Shown here piece after piece: positions 25,979 to 34,974 of a DNA stretch of 64,000 nucleotides. The DNA lies in NCBI RefSeq assembly GCF_008634025.1, contig NZ_PDCM01000002.1, positions 2,815,001-2,879,000 on the forward strand, written 5' to 3'. Position 1 is the first letter of the stretch. Each line of letters opens with the position of its first letter. This stretch comes from Streptomyces albofaciens JCM 4342. GTDB taxonomy: Bacteria > Actinomycetota > Actinomycetes > Streptomycetales > Streptomycetaceae. Under the pieces are notes generated by a model, which worked only from the letters and a program-made list of their open reading frames with translations, had not been told where the DNA came from and did no database searches. A program made the translations under genes and the position numbers.

Positions 25979-26010
25979 TCAGCGGTCGATGACGCGCATC
26001 TCGAACCAGG
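25861..26010 (-). repeat. Five 30-bp tandem repeats spanning the anti-sigma-type gene's stop codon
   Basis: Exact 30-bp units at 25861, 25891, 25921, 25951 and 25981. The first (minus-strand order) is the end of the coding region (FEMRVIDR and stop). The next four stay in frame after the stop and would encode VVEVRGIDR, LAFEARDIDR, LAFEVRGTGR and LAFGARGTGR before a second TGA. The stop arises where CGC TTG of other units reads CGC TGA. Confidence 0.95.
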
Positions 26011-26521
26011 TCGTCTTGCCGCGCGGCAGCAGGTCCACGCCCCACCGGTCGGAGAGCTTGTCCACGAGGAAGAGGCCTCGGCCGCTGATGTCCATCTCAT
26101 GGACGGGCATCAGGCAGGGCAGGCCGCGGGAGGGGTCGCGCACCTCTATACGGATCCAGCCACGGCGGCGCAGAATGCGCAGGCCGAAGGTGCGCGCGCC
26201 GGTGTGCCGCACCGCGTTGCCGACCAGTTCGGACACCAACAGGACGGCGTGCTCGGCCAGTTGGGGCGACAGGGACCACCGTCCGAGGAGCACGGACTGG
26301 GTCAGCCGGCGGGCGGTGAAGGCGGATTCGGGGCGGGAGGGCATCCGTACCTCGTCCAGTGTGGGGTCACCCACCAGTTCCAGTGCCTTGGCGGCGAAGT
26401 CGTCCTCGTCGGGCGGGCCGCCCTGCGCGCCCACACCCGGGAGACCTCCGGGAAGTCCCCAGCGTGCGGCGGCCGTGCCGCTCCGCGGCCGCGGCTGCTC
26501 CATTCCTTCGAGGCCCGCCAT
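25979..26521 (-). CDS. Anti-sigma-factor-type ATP-binding protein (HATPase_c_2)
   Basis: 180 aa. A disordered N-terminus precedes a GHKL ATPase domain of the RsbW/SpoIIAB serine kinase type. Visible are the N box HAVLLVSELVGNAVRHTGA, G1 box VRDPSRGLP, and G2 box ISGRGLFLVDKLSDRWGV, ending in a strand KTTWFEMRVIDR. There is no His phosphoacceptor domain. Streptomyces carry many such stand-alone proteins; targets are sigma factors or anti-sigma antagonists, none of which are adjacent. GGGGGC precedes the ATG. The 3' end is the source of the tandem repeat array. Confidence 0.88.
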   Translation of the reverse strand: MAGLEGMEQPRPRSGTAAARWGLPGGLPGVGAQGGPPDEDDFAAKALELVGDPTLDEVRMPSRPESAFTARRLTQSVLLGRWSLSPQLAEHAVLLVSELVGNAVRHTGARTFGLRILRRRGWIRIEVRDPSRGLPCLMPVHEMDISGRGLFLVDKLSDRWGVDLLPRGKTTWFEMRVIDR

Positions 26522-26796
26522 GCCCCCATCATGGCCGTTACCGCCGCGTCACGGAGGCGGAACCGGCGGAATGCCCTGCCCGAAATCACTGCATCCGGCA
26601 CACCGATTCGGCATATGCCTACGGCAGTGGTGAGGCGGCCGAAACCCGGCTGACCTGCGGTGTTCTGATGTATCTACCCGATTGGAGGACCGGGGGACGG
26701 GGCCCCTCCCGGGGCGTGACGGCGCGGCCCGCGATTCGCCCGCACGAGGCATCGGCCGTCGGCCGAACCTCAGGGGCCCCGTCAACCACGGCGGCA

Positions 26797-27564
26797 TCAG
26801 CGGAACTTGGCCTTGCCCGGCCCCTCCTCCACGAAGCTGCGCATGCCGGTCGCCCGGTCCTCGGTGGCGAAGAGCCCGGCGAACCAGGTGCGTTCGATCG
26901 TCAGGCCGGTGTCGATGTCGGTCTCCAGGCCCGCGTCCACGGCCTCCTTGGCGGCCCGCAGGGCGATGGCGGGACCCGCCGCGAGCCGGGCCGCCCAGGC
27001 GTGCGCCTGCTCGTAGACCTCGGCGGCCGGTACGACGCGGTCCACCAGGCCGATGGACAGCGCCTCGTCGGCACGGACCTGGCGGCCGGTGAAGATCAGG
27101 TCCTTGGCCTTGGACGGGCCGACGAGCCGGGCCAGCCGCTGGGTGCCGCCGGCGCCCGGGATCAGGCCGAGCAGGATCTCCGGCTGGCCGAGCTTGGCGT
27201 TGTCGGCGGCGATCCGGAAGTCGGCGCACAGCGCCAGCTCGCAGCCGCCGCCGAGCGCGTACCCGGTGACGGCGGCGACCACCGGCTTGGGGATGCGCGC
27301 GATGGCGGTGAAGGAGTCCTGAAGGGCCTTGGAACGCTCGACCATGGCCGTGTGGTCCATGTTCTGCATTTCCTTGATGTCCGCGCCGGCGGCGAAGACC
27401 TTCTCGCCGCCCCAGACGACGACGGCGCGCACGTCGTCGCGCCGGGTGGCCTCCTCGGCCAGCTCGCGCAGCCGGTCCTGGGTGGCGACGTCCAGTGCGT
27501 TCATCGGCGGGCGGTCCAGGCGGATGGTGCCGACGCCCTCGGCGACCTCGAAGTTCACAGTCAT
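26797..27564 (-). CDS. Enoyl-CoA hydratase/isomerase family protein
   Basis: 255 aa crotonase-fold enzyme, hydrating trans-2-enoyl-CoA in beta-oxidation or a related CoA pathway. Crotonase signatures: oxyanion-hole segments AAGADIKEM and ALGGGCELALCADFRIA, catalytic Glu in LGQPEILLGLIPGAGGTQRL with the second Glu in the same block. Length and C-terminal helical part (SFVEEGPGKAKFR) are normal. A leaderless start is suggested by TAACCT six bases before the ATG, with a perfect palindrome immediately upstream. Specific substrate unknown. Confidence 0.92.
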   Translation of the reverse strand: MTVNFEVAEGVGTIRLDRPPMNALDVATQDRLRELAEEATRRDDVRAVVVWGGEKVFAAGADIKEMQNMDHTAMVERSKALQDSFTAIARIPKPVVAAVTGYALGGGCELALCADFRIAADNAKLGQPEILLGLIPGAGGTQRLARLVGPSKAKDLIFTGRQVRADEALSIGLVDRVVPAAEVYEQAHAWAARLAAGPAIALRAAKEAVDAGLETDIDTGLTIERTWFAGLFATEDRATGMRSFVEEGPGKAKFR

Positions 27565-27570
27565 GGGGGC

Positions 27571-27593
27571 AGGTTAGCCCGCGTTAACGCGGG
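27571..27593 (-). promoter_or_regulatory. Leaderless promoter with a perfect 16-bp palindrome
   Basis: CCCGCGTTAACGCGGG (27578-27593) is a perfect palindrome. On the minus strand it is followed by C, the -10-like TAACCT (27576-27571), GCCCCC and the ATG of the enoyl-CoA hydratase gene. A palindrome between the -35 and -10 boxes is the usual position of a repressor operator (for example TetR family). Confidence 0.6.
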
Positions 27594-27645
27594 GCGGACC
27601 GGCGCCCTTCGGTCAAGGCCCCGGCCGCCCGCCGCGCATCCGGCC

Positions 27646-28875
27646 CTACCGGCCGGAGCGCCACTTCTCCCAGGACATGTTCCACACGTTCAGGCCGTTG
27701 TCCGGCGCGATGGTCTCGTCGTGGGAGTTCTTGACCGTGACCACGTCGCCGATGAGCGAGTTGGCGTAGAACCAGGCGGCCGGGGTCGAGCTGTCGCCGC
27801 CGCCGCGCTGGTCGTAGAGGCCGACACAGCCGTGGCTGGCGTTGCGGGAGCCGAACGTCGAGCGGCCGGACCAGTAGTTGCCGTGGATGAACGTGCCGGA
27901 GGTGGACAGCCGCATCGCGTGCGGCACGTCGGCGATGTCGTACTCGCCGCCGAAGCCGACGGTCTCCCCGTTCATGCGGGTGACCTCGTGCTTCTCGCTG
28001 ATCACCATCTGGCCGTTGTAGGTCTCGGTGCCCGGCCCGCCCGCGGTGATCGGGATCGTCTTGATCTTCTTGCCGTCGCGGACGACGGTCATCTCCTTCG
28101 CCTTGACGTCGACCGTGCTGATCTGGCTGCGGCCGATCGTGAAGGATATGCGCTTGCTCTGCGTGCCGTAGACGCCGGGCCGGCCCTCGACGCCCTTGAG
28201 GTCCATGCTGACCGTGACCTTGGTGCCGGGCTTCCAGTACTTCTCCGGGCGGAAGTCGAGGCGGTCGTTGCCGAACCAGTGGCTCGCGATCGGCACCGCG
28301 GGCTGCGCCGTGACCTTGATCGCCTGCTCGATCCGCTTCGGGTCCGTTATGCCCCGGGTGAAGTTGACGGAGACCGGCATGCCGACGCCGACGGTCTGGC
28401 CGTCCTCGGGGGTGTACCGGCCGACGAAGGTGTTCTTGGGCACCAGGGTGGTGAACGTCGCGTGCCGGGCCGACTCGCGCAGCTGGTCGTCGACCGCGAC
28501 GGCGTCGACCTTGTACGTGGTGGCGGCGCGCAGCTTGCCGGTGGGCCGCCAGACCGAGCCGCCGCTCAGCTTGCCCGCGACCGGGGCGCCCTTGTCGTCC
28601 ACGACCTTGACCGAGGTCAGCCGGCCCCGTGCGGCGCTGACCTTCAGGGCGCCGTCGGTGGCCACCTCCTTGGCGCCGTCCTTGGGCGTGATCGTTACGC
28701 TGGCCCGGGAGGGCTGCTTCTCCGGATCGGTCCCGCCGCGCTTGTCCTCGTCACCGCCCCCGCAGGCGGTGACCAGTATCAGCAGCGCCGCCAGCAGCAG
28801 CGCGAGCATCCCGCCGCTCCTGCGCGGCCCTGCCCGCCGCGCCCCCGTCACCGGCCGACCCTGCTGCACGTTCAC
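27646..28875 (-). CDS. L,D-transpeptidase lipoprotein (Ig-like + YkuD)
   Basis: 409 aa from the GTG at 28875 (VNVQQGRPV), which has AAAAAGGGG upstream. Lipoprotein signal with lipobox near LVTACGGG. Two Ig-like domains (SVTITPKDGAKEV; VGRYTPEDGQTVGVGMPVSVNF) precede the catalytic YkuD domain, with the nucleophile motif SHGCVGLYDQRGGG and HGNYWSGRSTFG. These enzymes form 3-3 peptidoglycan cross-links outside the membrane. A close paralogue lies immediately upstream on the same strand. Confidence 0.93.
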   Translation of the reverse strand: MNVQQGRPVTGARRAGPRRSGGMLALLLAALLILVTACGGGDEDKRGGTDPEKQPSRASVTITPKDGAKEVATDGALKVSAARGRLTSVKVVDDKGAPVAGKLSGGSVWRPTGKLRAATTYKVDAVAVDDQLRESARHATFTTLVPKNTFVGRYTPEDGQTVGVGMPVSVNFTRGITDPKRIEQAIKVTAQPAVPIASHWFGNDRLDFRPEKYWKPGTKVTVSMDLKGVEGRPGVYGTQSKRISFTIGRSQISTVDVKAKEMTVVRDGKKIKTIPITAGGPGTETYNGQMVISEKHEVTRMNGETVGFGGEYDIADVPHAMRLSTSGTFIHGNYWSGRSTFGSRNASHGCVGLYDQRGGGDSSTPAAWFYANSLIGDVVTVKNSHDETIAPDNGLNVWNMSWEKWRSGR

Positions 28876-29091
28876 GACTGGCCCCTTTTTCCCTCGCACG
28901 GCCCGCAATCCCCCGTACGCGTCTGTCTACCCACGCACGCTCAGCCGATAGGTAACCACACCGCACCGACAGTGGCTTCACCCGGCGATGTCACCGTTCG
29001 GCCTCAAGTGGTAGGCGTGGGGCGGGATGGCACGAAAGGGAGTCCGGTTCGCCCCGAAGTCGGCCGGATCGCTCCCCGTTTTTCCGCGCCT

Positions 29092-30396
29092 TCACCGCAG
29101 CGCGGAGCCCGCGCGCCACATCTGCCACGGCATGTTCCAGCCACCGAGCCCGTTGTCCGGCGCCACCGTCCGGTCCCGGGAGTTCACGACCTCCACCACG
29201 TCCCCGACCAGCGAGCGTTCGTAGAACCAGCCGGCCGGGGTGTCGGGGCCGCCGCCCTGGGTGTCCCGGAGCCCGATGCAGCCGTGGCTGGTGTTGGTGC
29301 CGCCGAAGGTGCGCGGAGGCGCCCAGTAGTTGCCGTGCAGGAACGTTCCCGAGGTGGTCAGGCGCAGGGCGTGCGGCACGTCCGGGATGTCGTACTCGCC
29401 GCCGAACCCGACCGTGTCCCCGTCCATGCGGGTCACCGGGTGCCGTTCCAGGATCACCATCTTCCCGTTGTACGTGGGACTGCCGGGACCGCCGGCGGTC
29501 ACCGGGAGCGTCGCCAGCCGACGGCGGCCGCGCCACACCGTCATCGTGTGCGCCGCCGCGTCAACCCGGCTGGTCTGATCCCGGCCGATCCTGAACCGGA
29601 CCGTCTTGCGCTGGGTGCCGAGCACGCCGGGCGCCGCCCGTACGCCGCGCAGCCGCAGCTCCATCGTGACCTCCGTACCGGGCCGCCAGCGGGTGCGCGG
29701 CCGGAAGTCGAGGCGGCGGGCGCCGAACCAGTGCCCGGTGACCCTGGTGGCGGGCCGGGCGGTGACCGAGACGGCGCGCTCGACGGCCGCCCGGTCGGCG
29801 ACCGGCCGGTTGAACTCCAGCGAGACGATCATGCCGGTGCCGACGGTGGCGCCGTGCTCGGGCGTGAAGAAGCCCACGAGGCGGTGCGGGGGCACGTACG
29901 TGGTGAAGGTGGTGTGCCGGGCGGAGCGGCGGCCGTGCCCGTCCAGCGCCACCGCGTCCACCGTGTACCGGGCGGCCGGGACCAGGCGGGCGTGCCCGGA
30001 CGGGCGCCAGCTCAGGCCGTCCGGGGCGATCCGGCCCGGCACCGGCGTACTGCCGGCGTCCTCGACCCGGCTGACCGCGACCCGTTCCAGACGCCCGTCC
30101 GGCACCCGCACCACGACGCGGTCGCTGGGCCGTACGTCCTTCGCGCCGTCGTCCGGCGACACCCGGATCGCCTCCTCGGGGGAGCGCGGTTTGCCCCCGG
30201 TCACCGCGTCGGGAAGCCCGCAGCCGGCCAGCGCCGCCGCTGCCGTCAGGACGGCGAGGGCCAGGGCGGCGGCCGTCACCGGGGACGGCGCCCGGCCGCC
30301 GCGGGGCGGCCGGGTCCCTGCCGTACGCCGTACCGGAGTCGCCGGAACCGGGGCGGTCCGCCCGGAAGGCCGCCGTACGGGAATCCGCTGCCCCAT
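29092..30396 (-). CDS. L,D-transpeptidase lipoprotein, second copy
   Basis: 434 aa from ATG 30396 (MGQRIPVRR); in-frame starts at 30411 and 30426 are also possible and no strong ribosome binding site decides. A basic N-terminus precedes the signal peptide and lipobox LAGCGLPD. Same domain order as its neighbour: Ig-like domains (IRVSPDDGAKDVRPSD; VGFFTPEHGATVGTGMIVSLEF), then YkuD with catalytic TSHGCIGLRDTQGGG. It aligns with the other copy over the whole length (GGEYDIPDVPHALRL versus GGEYDIADVPHAMRL), so the pair arose by duplication; this copy is more Arg-rich. Confidence 0.92.
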   Translation of the reverse strand: MGQRIPVRRPSGRTAPVPATPVRRTAGTRPPRGGRAPSPVTAAALALAVLTAAAALAGCGLPDAVTGGKPRSPEEAIRVSPDDGAKDVRPSDRVVVRVPDGRLERVAVSRVEDAGSTPVPGRIAPDGLSWRPSGHARLVPAARYTVDAVALDGHGRRSARHTTFTTYVPPHRLVGFFTPEHGATVGTGMIVSLEFNRPVADRAAVERAVSVTARPATRVTGHWFGARRLDFRPRTRWRPGTEVTMELRLRGVRAAPGVLGTQRKTVRFRIGRDQTSRVDAAAHTMTVWRGRRRLATLPVTAGGPGSPTYNGKMVILERHPVTRMDGDTVGFGGEYDIPDVPHALRLTTSGTFLHGNYWAPPRTFGGTNTSHGCIGLRDTQGGGPDTPAGWFYERSLVGDVVEVVNSRDRTVAPDNGLGGWNMPWQMWRAGSALR

Positions 30397-30571
30397 GTCC
30401 CGATATGTCATGCCGCGATAGGTCACGGACAGATCAACGAGGCCCCCGGCGCGGAGGAAACGTGAGGCGGCGGCCCGTTGCGGGAAGAACCCATGGGAGG
30501 ACGGGCCGGGTGCGCGGCCGGGACGCCGCGCGGGCCCGTCCGACCGAGCCCGAGCCGCGGGAGGCTGCCCT

Positions 30572-32992
30572 GTGTCGAGCGCACCCGAGCAGGAGTCGGT
30601 ACCGGACGTACGGGGCGAGGACGGCGGGCGCGGCGGACAGCACGGCCGCGGCGGCCCCGGCAGTACGGCACGGCCCGCCGATACGAAGGGCCCGGACGCC
30701 GCCGGCGGCACGGAGCCGGGGAACGGCGCCGCGCCCGTCAACGGCCGCCGGGTCCGCGTGCCCCCCGCCCGGGAGGCCGGCCCGTCCGCCGCGCCGGACG
30801 CGGACATCCGCGCGGCGCCACCGCCCGTACCGGTCCGGCCCGGCAGCCCGCAGCCTCTCGGGGCCCGCTTCCGGACGGGCCCCGACGGCGTGGCGGGCAC
30901 CAACTTCGCCCTGTGGGCGGGCGGCGCGGAGTCCGTCGAGGTGTGCCTCTTCGACGACGAGGACCGCGAGATCCGGCACACGCTCACCGAGCTGACGCAC
31001 GAGATCTGGCACGGCTTCCTGCCCGGCGTCCGGCCGGGCACGCGCTACGGCTACCGGGTGCACGGCCGCTGGGACCCGTGGACCGGCGCCCGCTGGAATC
31101 CGGCCAAGCTGCTGCTCGACCCCTACGCGCGCGCGGTGGACGGCGAGTTCACGCTGCCCGCCCAGGTGTACGGGCACGTCCGCGACTGGCCGCAGCAGCA
31201 CGTCGCCGACACCGTGCGCGACGACCGCGACTCGGCCCCGTACGTCCCCAAGGGCGTCGTGGTCGGCGACGAGGACCCGGAGGACGGCGGGGACGAGTGG
31301 ATGGACGACCGCCGGCCCAAGACGCCGTGGTCCGACACGGTCCTGTACGAACTGCACGTGCGCGGGTTCACCCGGCGCCACCCGGACATCCCGGAGGAGC
31401 TGCGCGGCACGTACGCGGGCCTGGCGCACCCGGCCGCGATATCCCACCTCGTACGCCTCGGCGTGACCGCCGTCGAGCTGATGCCGGTGCACCAGTTCGC
31501 CCACGAGGACCACCTGCTGCGCCGCGGACTGCGCAACTACTGGGGTTACAACTCCATCGGCTATTTCGCCCCGCACGCCGCCTACGCCGCCACCGGCACC
31601 CGCGGACAGCAGGTCGGCGAGTTCAAGCGGATGGTACGGGCCCTGCACGACGCCGGTATCGAGGTCGTCCTCGACGTGGTCTACAACCACACCGCCGAGG
31701 CGAGCGAGCTGGGCCCCACGCTGTCCTTCCGGGGCATCGACAACCGGGGCTACTACCGTCTGGCGGACGGCGGGCGGCGCTACGCCGACTACTCGGGCTG
31801 CGGCAACACCCTGCACGTCGTCCAGCCCAACGTGCTGCGCCTGATCACCGATTCGCTGCGCTACTGGGTCACCGAGATGGGCGTGGACGGCTTCCGCTTC
31901 GACCTGGCGGCGGCCCTGGCCCGCTCCATGCACGACGTGGACATGCTCTCGCCGTTCCTCGCGGTGATCGCCCAGGACCCGGTGCTGCGGCGCGTCAAAC
32001 TGATCGCCGAGCCCTGGGACGTCGGCTCCGGCGGCTACCAGGTCGGCGCGTTCCCGCCGCTGTGGACGGAGTGGAACGACCGCTACCGCGACACCGTGCG
32101 CGACTTCTGGCGCGGCGCGCTCCCGGACGTACGGGACCTCGGCTACCGGCTCTCCGGGTCCAGCGACCTGTACGCGTGGGGCGGCCGCCGCCCGTACGCC
32201 TCGGTCAACTTCATCACCTCGCACGACGGCTTCACCCTGCGCGACCTGGTCTCGTACGGGCACAAGCACAACGCGGCCAACGGCGAGGGCAACCGCGACG
32301 GCACGGACGGGAACCGCTCGTGGAACTGCGGCGCGGAGGGCGAGACCGACGACGCCGGGATCCGGGCGCTGCGCCGCCGCCAGCTGCGCAACATGATCAC
32401 CACGCTGCTGCTGTCCACCGGCGTGCCGATGTTCGTCGCGGGCGACGAGATGGGCCGTACGCAAGGCGGCAACAACAACGCGTACTGCCAGGACAACGAG
32501 ACCAGTTGGGTGGACTGGTCGCTGCCGGCGGACCCGGGCTGGCGGGCGCTGGCCACGCTCGCGTCCCGGCTGATCGCGCTGCGCCGCGACCATCCCGTAC
32601 TGCGCCGCCGCGCGTTCTTCTCCGGCCGCCCGCAGCGCCCCGACGGCCTGCGCGACCTGGCCTGGTTCACCCCGCGCGGCACCGAGATGACCGAGGCGGA
32701 CTGGTATGCGCCCACCCCGACGCTCGGCATGTACCTCTCCGGTACGGACATCCCGCAGCGCGGCCCCGACGGCCGCCCGGTCCTCGACGACAGCTTCCTC
32801 GCCGTGCTGCACGCCGGCCACCGCCCGGCCGGTTTCACGCTCCCCGGGCCGCCCTGGGCCGACGCGTACGAGCTGGTCGTCGACACCTCACGCGAGGACC
32901 AGGACGGGCCGCCCGGGACGACGACGCCCGCCGGCACCCGGCTCACCGTGCCCGAGCGGTCGGTGCTGCTGCTGCGCGTGGTGCCGGACTGA
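30572..32992 (+). CDS. glgX: Glycogen debranching enzyme GlgX
   Basis: 806 aa, GTG start. Hydrolyses alpha-1,6 branches of phosphorylase-trimmed glucan. Residues 1-95 are disordered and unlike the family core. Then CBM48 (PLGARFRTGPDGVAGTNFALWAGGAESVEVCLFD) and the GH13 barrel: GYNSIGYFAPHAAYA, VVLDVVYNHTAE, nucleophile Asp444 in GVDGFRFDLA, acid/base Glu480 in LIAEPWDVG, and TSHDGFTLRDLVSY with the third Asp. The GlgX-specific NGEGNRDGTDGNRSWNCGAEG is present. Divergent from the transpeptidase genes; later genes of glucan metabolism lie 20 kb away. Confidence 0.95.
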   Translation: MSSAPEQESVPDVRGEDGGRGGQHGRGGPGSTARPADTKGPDAAGGTEPGNGAAPVNGRRVRVPPAREAGPSAAPDADIRAAPPPVPVRPGSPQPLGARFRTGPDGVAGTNFALWAGGAESVEVCLFDDEDREIRHTLTELTHEIWHGFLPGVRPGTRYGYRVHGRWDPWTGARWNPAKLLLDPYARAVDGEFTLPAQVYGHVRDWPQQHVADTVRDDRDSAPYVPKGVVVGDEDPEDGGDEWMDDRRPKTPWSDTVLYELHVRGFTRRHPDIPEELRGTYAGLAHPAAISHLVRLGVTAVELMPVHQFAHEDHLLRRGLRNYWGYNSIGYFAPHAAYAATGTRGQQVGEFKRMVRALHDAGIEVVLDVVYNHTAEASELGPTLSFRGIDNRGYYRLADGGRRYADYSGCGNTLHVVQPNVLRLITDSLRYWVTEMGVDGFRFDLAAALARSMHDVDMLSPFLAVIAQDPVLRRVKLIAEPWDVGSGGYQVGAFPPLWTEWNDRYRDTVRDFWRGALPDVRDLGYRLSGSSDLYAWGGRRPYASVNFITSHDGFTLRDLVSYGHKHNAANGEGNRDGTDGNRSWNCGAEGETDDAGIRALRRRQLRNMITTLLLSTGVPMFVAGDEMGRTQGGNNNAYCQDNETSWVDWSLPADPGWRALATLASRLIALRRDHPVLRRRAFFSGRPQRPDGLRDLAWFTPRGTEMTEADWYAPTPTLGMYLSGTDIPQRGPDGRPVLDDSFLAVLHAGHRPAGFTLPGPPWADAYELVVDTSREDQDGPPGTTTPAGTRLTVPERSVLLLRVVPD

Positions 32993-33061
32993 CGTCCCGC
33001 CCGCCCCAACCGCCCCGCGCGGCGCGGCGAAAACCCGGTGAGTGATGTCAGTGGCGCGCCG

Positions 33062-33067
33062 TACTCT
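33062..33067 (+). promoter_or_regulatory. -10 box of a leaderless ABC exporter transcript
   Basis: TACTCT at 33062-33067 lies eight bases before the ATG at 33076, and the interval (CGGTCCCG) holds no ribosome binding site. Confidence 0.4.
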
Positions 33068-33075
33068 CGGTCCCG

Positions 33076-34974
33076 ATGGCCGAGACAGCGAAGGTGACGA
33101 GCCCCCGGACCGACGACCCCGCCCGCGACCCCGCCACCGCGCGGCGTCCGGAGCCCCGGCGCTCCGCCGTGCGCTCCCTGCTGCGGCTGTGGCCGTTCGT
33201 CCGGCCGGTGCGGGCGCGGCTGTTCACGGCGGCGTTCGTGGCGATCCTCGCGTCCTGCATCGGGCTGGTCATCCCGCTCGTCCTCAAGTGGCTGGTGGAC
33301 GGGCCGATCGCGGACCGGGACCCGGCCGGGGCGTGGCTGGGCGGCGGGTACCTGCTCCTGCTCGGCCTCGCGGAGGCGGGCCTGTTCGGGCTGCGGCGGT
33401 GGCTGGTGGCGCGCCCGCTGGCGGGCGTCGAGGCCGCGCTGCGCGACCGCCTGTACCGGCACGTGCAGCGTCTGCCGGTCGCCTTCCACGACCGCTGGTC
33501 CTCCGGCCAGCTGCTCTCCCGGGGCACCACTGACCTGCAACTGCTGCGCCTGTTCCTGGCCTTCCCGCTGACGTTCCTGCTCGTCAACGCCACCACGATC
33601 GTGGTGGGCTGCGTGATCCTGCTGGTCCAGCGCTGGTCGCTGGGGCTGGTGCTGCTGGCCCCGATCGTGCCGCTGATCGTGCTCTGCTCGGTCTTCGAGG
33701 CGCGGTACGCGATCGCCGCGCGCCGGGCCCAGGACCAGGTCGGCGACGTGACCACGGTCGTGGAGGAGTCGGTCCTCGGCATCCGGATCATCAAGGGCTT
33801 CGGCCGGCACCGCAGCCAGGCCCGGGCGTTCCGGGCGCTGACGGCCCGGCTGCGCACGACCGAGCTGCGCAAGGCCCGGCTGCTGGCCACCCTGTGGGCC
33901 TTCATCAACGCGCTGCCGGAGCTGGCCATCGGGGCGGCGCTGGTGCTCGGCACGGTCCAGGTGGCCGACGGCGACCTGTCGGCCGGCACCCTCGTCGCAT
34001 TCCTGTCCACCGCGCTGGCCCTGATGTGGCCGGTGGAGTCGATCGGCTTCCTGCTGGCGATGAGCAACGACGCGGCGGCGGCCACCGACCGGTATTTCGA
34101 GGTGCTGGACACGCCGGTGGCGGACCGGGACGACGCACGCGCGGCGCCCCGCGGCAGACCCGCGGCCGGTGCCGCACCGGCCGCCCCCGCCCCGGAAGCG
34201 GCGGGCCTCGCCTTCCACGACGTCACCTTCCGCTACCCGGACGCGCCCGCGGGGTCCCCGCCCACCCTCCAGGGCATCGACCTGCGCATCCGCCCCGGCG
34301 AGACGCTGGCCCTGGTCGGCGCGACCGGCAGCGGCAAGACCACGCTCACCGCGCTCGTCCCCCGGCTCCACGACGTCACCGGCGGCCGTATCACCCTGGA
34401 CGGCACGGACATCAGGACGCTGACCCGCGACGAGCTGCGGGCCCGGGTGGCGGTGGCCTTCGAGGAGCCGACGCTGTTCTCCGCGACCGTGGCGGAGAAC
34501 GTGCTGATGGGCGGGGCCGACGCCGGTCCGGACGATCTCCTGCGGGCGCTGCGCGTCGCCCAGGCCGACGGATTCGTGGACGCGCTGCCCGACGGCCGTG
34601 ACACCGAGGTCGGCGAGCAGGGGCTGAGCCTGTCCGGCGGGCAGCGGCAGCGGCTCGCGCTGGCCCGCGCGGTGGTCGGCAGACCGCGCTTCCTGGTCCT
34701 GGACGACCCGCTGTCGGCGCTGGACGTGCACACCGAAGCGCTGGTCGAGGCCGCGCTGCGGCAGGTGCTGGCGACCACCACCGCCCTGGTCGTGGCGCAC
34801 CGCCCGTCCACGGTCCTGCTCGCCGACCGGGTGGCGCTGCTGTCCGGCGGACGCATCGCCGCCATCGGCACCCACCACCAACTGCTGCGGGAGAACGCCG
34901 AGTACGCGGCGCTGATGTCCGGCGCCGCGGACGACGGGAGCGCCGTCCGACGCCAAGGGGAGAGCGTGCGATGA
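33076..34974 (+). CDS. ABC exporter half-transporter, degenerate-site subunit
   Basis: 632 aa: six membrane segments (about 45-320) and a nucleotide-binding domain (about 375-605). Walker A is GATGSGKTT, Q-loop AFEEPTLFS, signature LSLSGGQRQRLALARA, Walker B FLVLDDPLSALD with Asp in place of the catalytic Glu, and H-loop VVAHRPSTV. The ATG of the next gene overlaps its stop (ATGA). Together they look like an asymmetric heterodimeric exporter for drugs, lipids or peptides. Ala-rich linker between the two domains. Substrate unknown. Confidence 0.92.
   Translation: MAETAKVTSPRTDDPARDPATARRPEPRRSAVRSLLRLWPFVRPVRARLFTAAFVAILASCIGLVIPLVLKWLVDGPIADRDPAGAWLGGGYLLLLGLAEAGLFGLRRWLVARPLAGVEAALRDRLYRHVQRLPVAFHDRWSSGQLLSRGTTDLQLLRLFLAFPLTFLLVNATTIVVGCVILLVQRWSLGLVLLAPIVPLIVLCSVFEARYAIAARRAQDQVGDVTTVVEESVLGIRIIKGFGRHRSQARAFRALTARLRTTELRKARLLATLWAFINALPELAIGAALVLGTVQVADGDLSAGTLVAFLSTALALMWPVESIGFLLAMSNDAAAATDRYFEVLDTPVADRDDARAAPRGRPAAGAAPAAPAPEAAGLAFHDVTFRYPDAPAGSPPTLQGIDLRIRPGETLALVGATGSGKTTLTALVPRLHDVTGGRITLDGTDIRTLTRDELRARVAVAFEEPTLFSATVAENVLMGGADAGPDDLLRALRVAQADGFVDALPDGRDTEVGEQGLSLSGGQRQRLALARAVVGRPRFLVLDDPLSALDVHTEALVEAALRQVLATTTALVVAHRPSTVLLADRVALLSGGRIAAIGTHHQLLRENAEYAALMSGAADDGSAVRRQGESVR

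Noticed and set aside
26359..30465. A 1368-codon plus-strand open frame across the enoyl-CoA hydratase and transpeptidase genes
   Set aside because: It lies antisense to three genes with clear motifs and has no recognisable domain; a GC-frame artefact.
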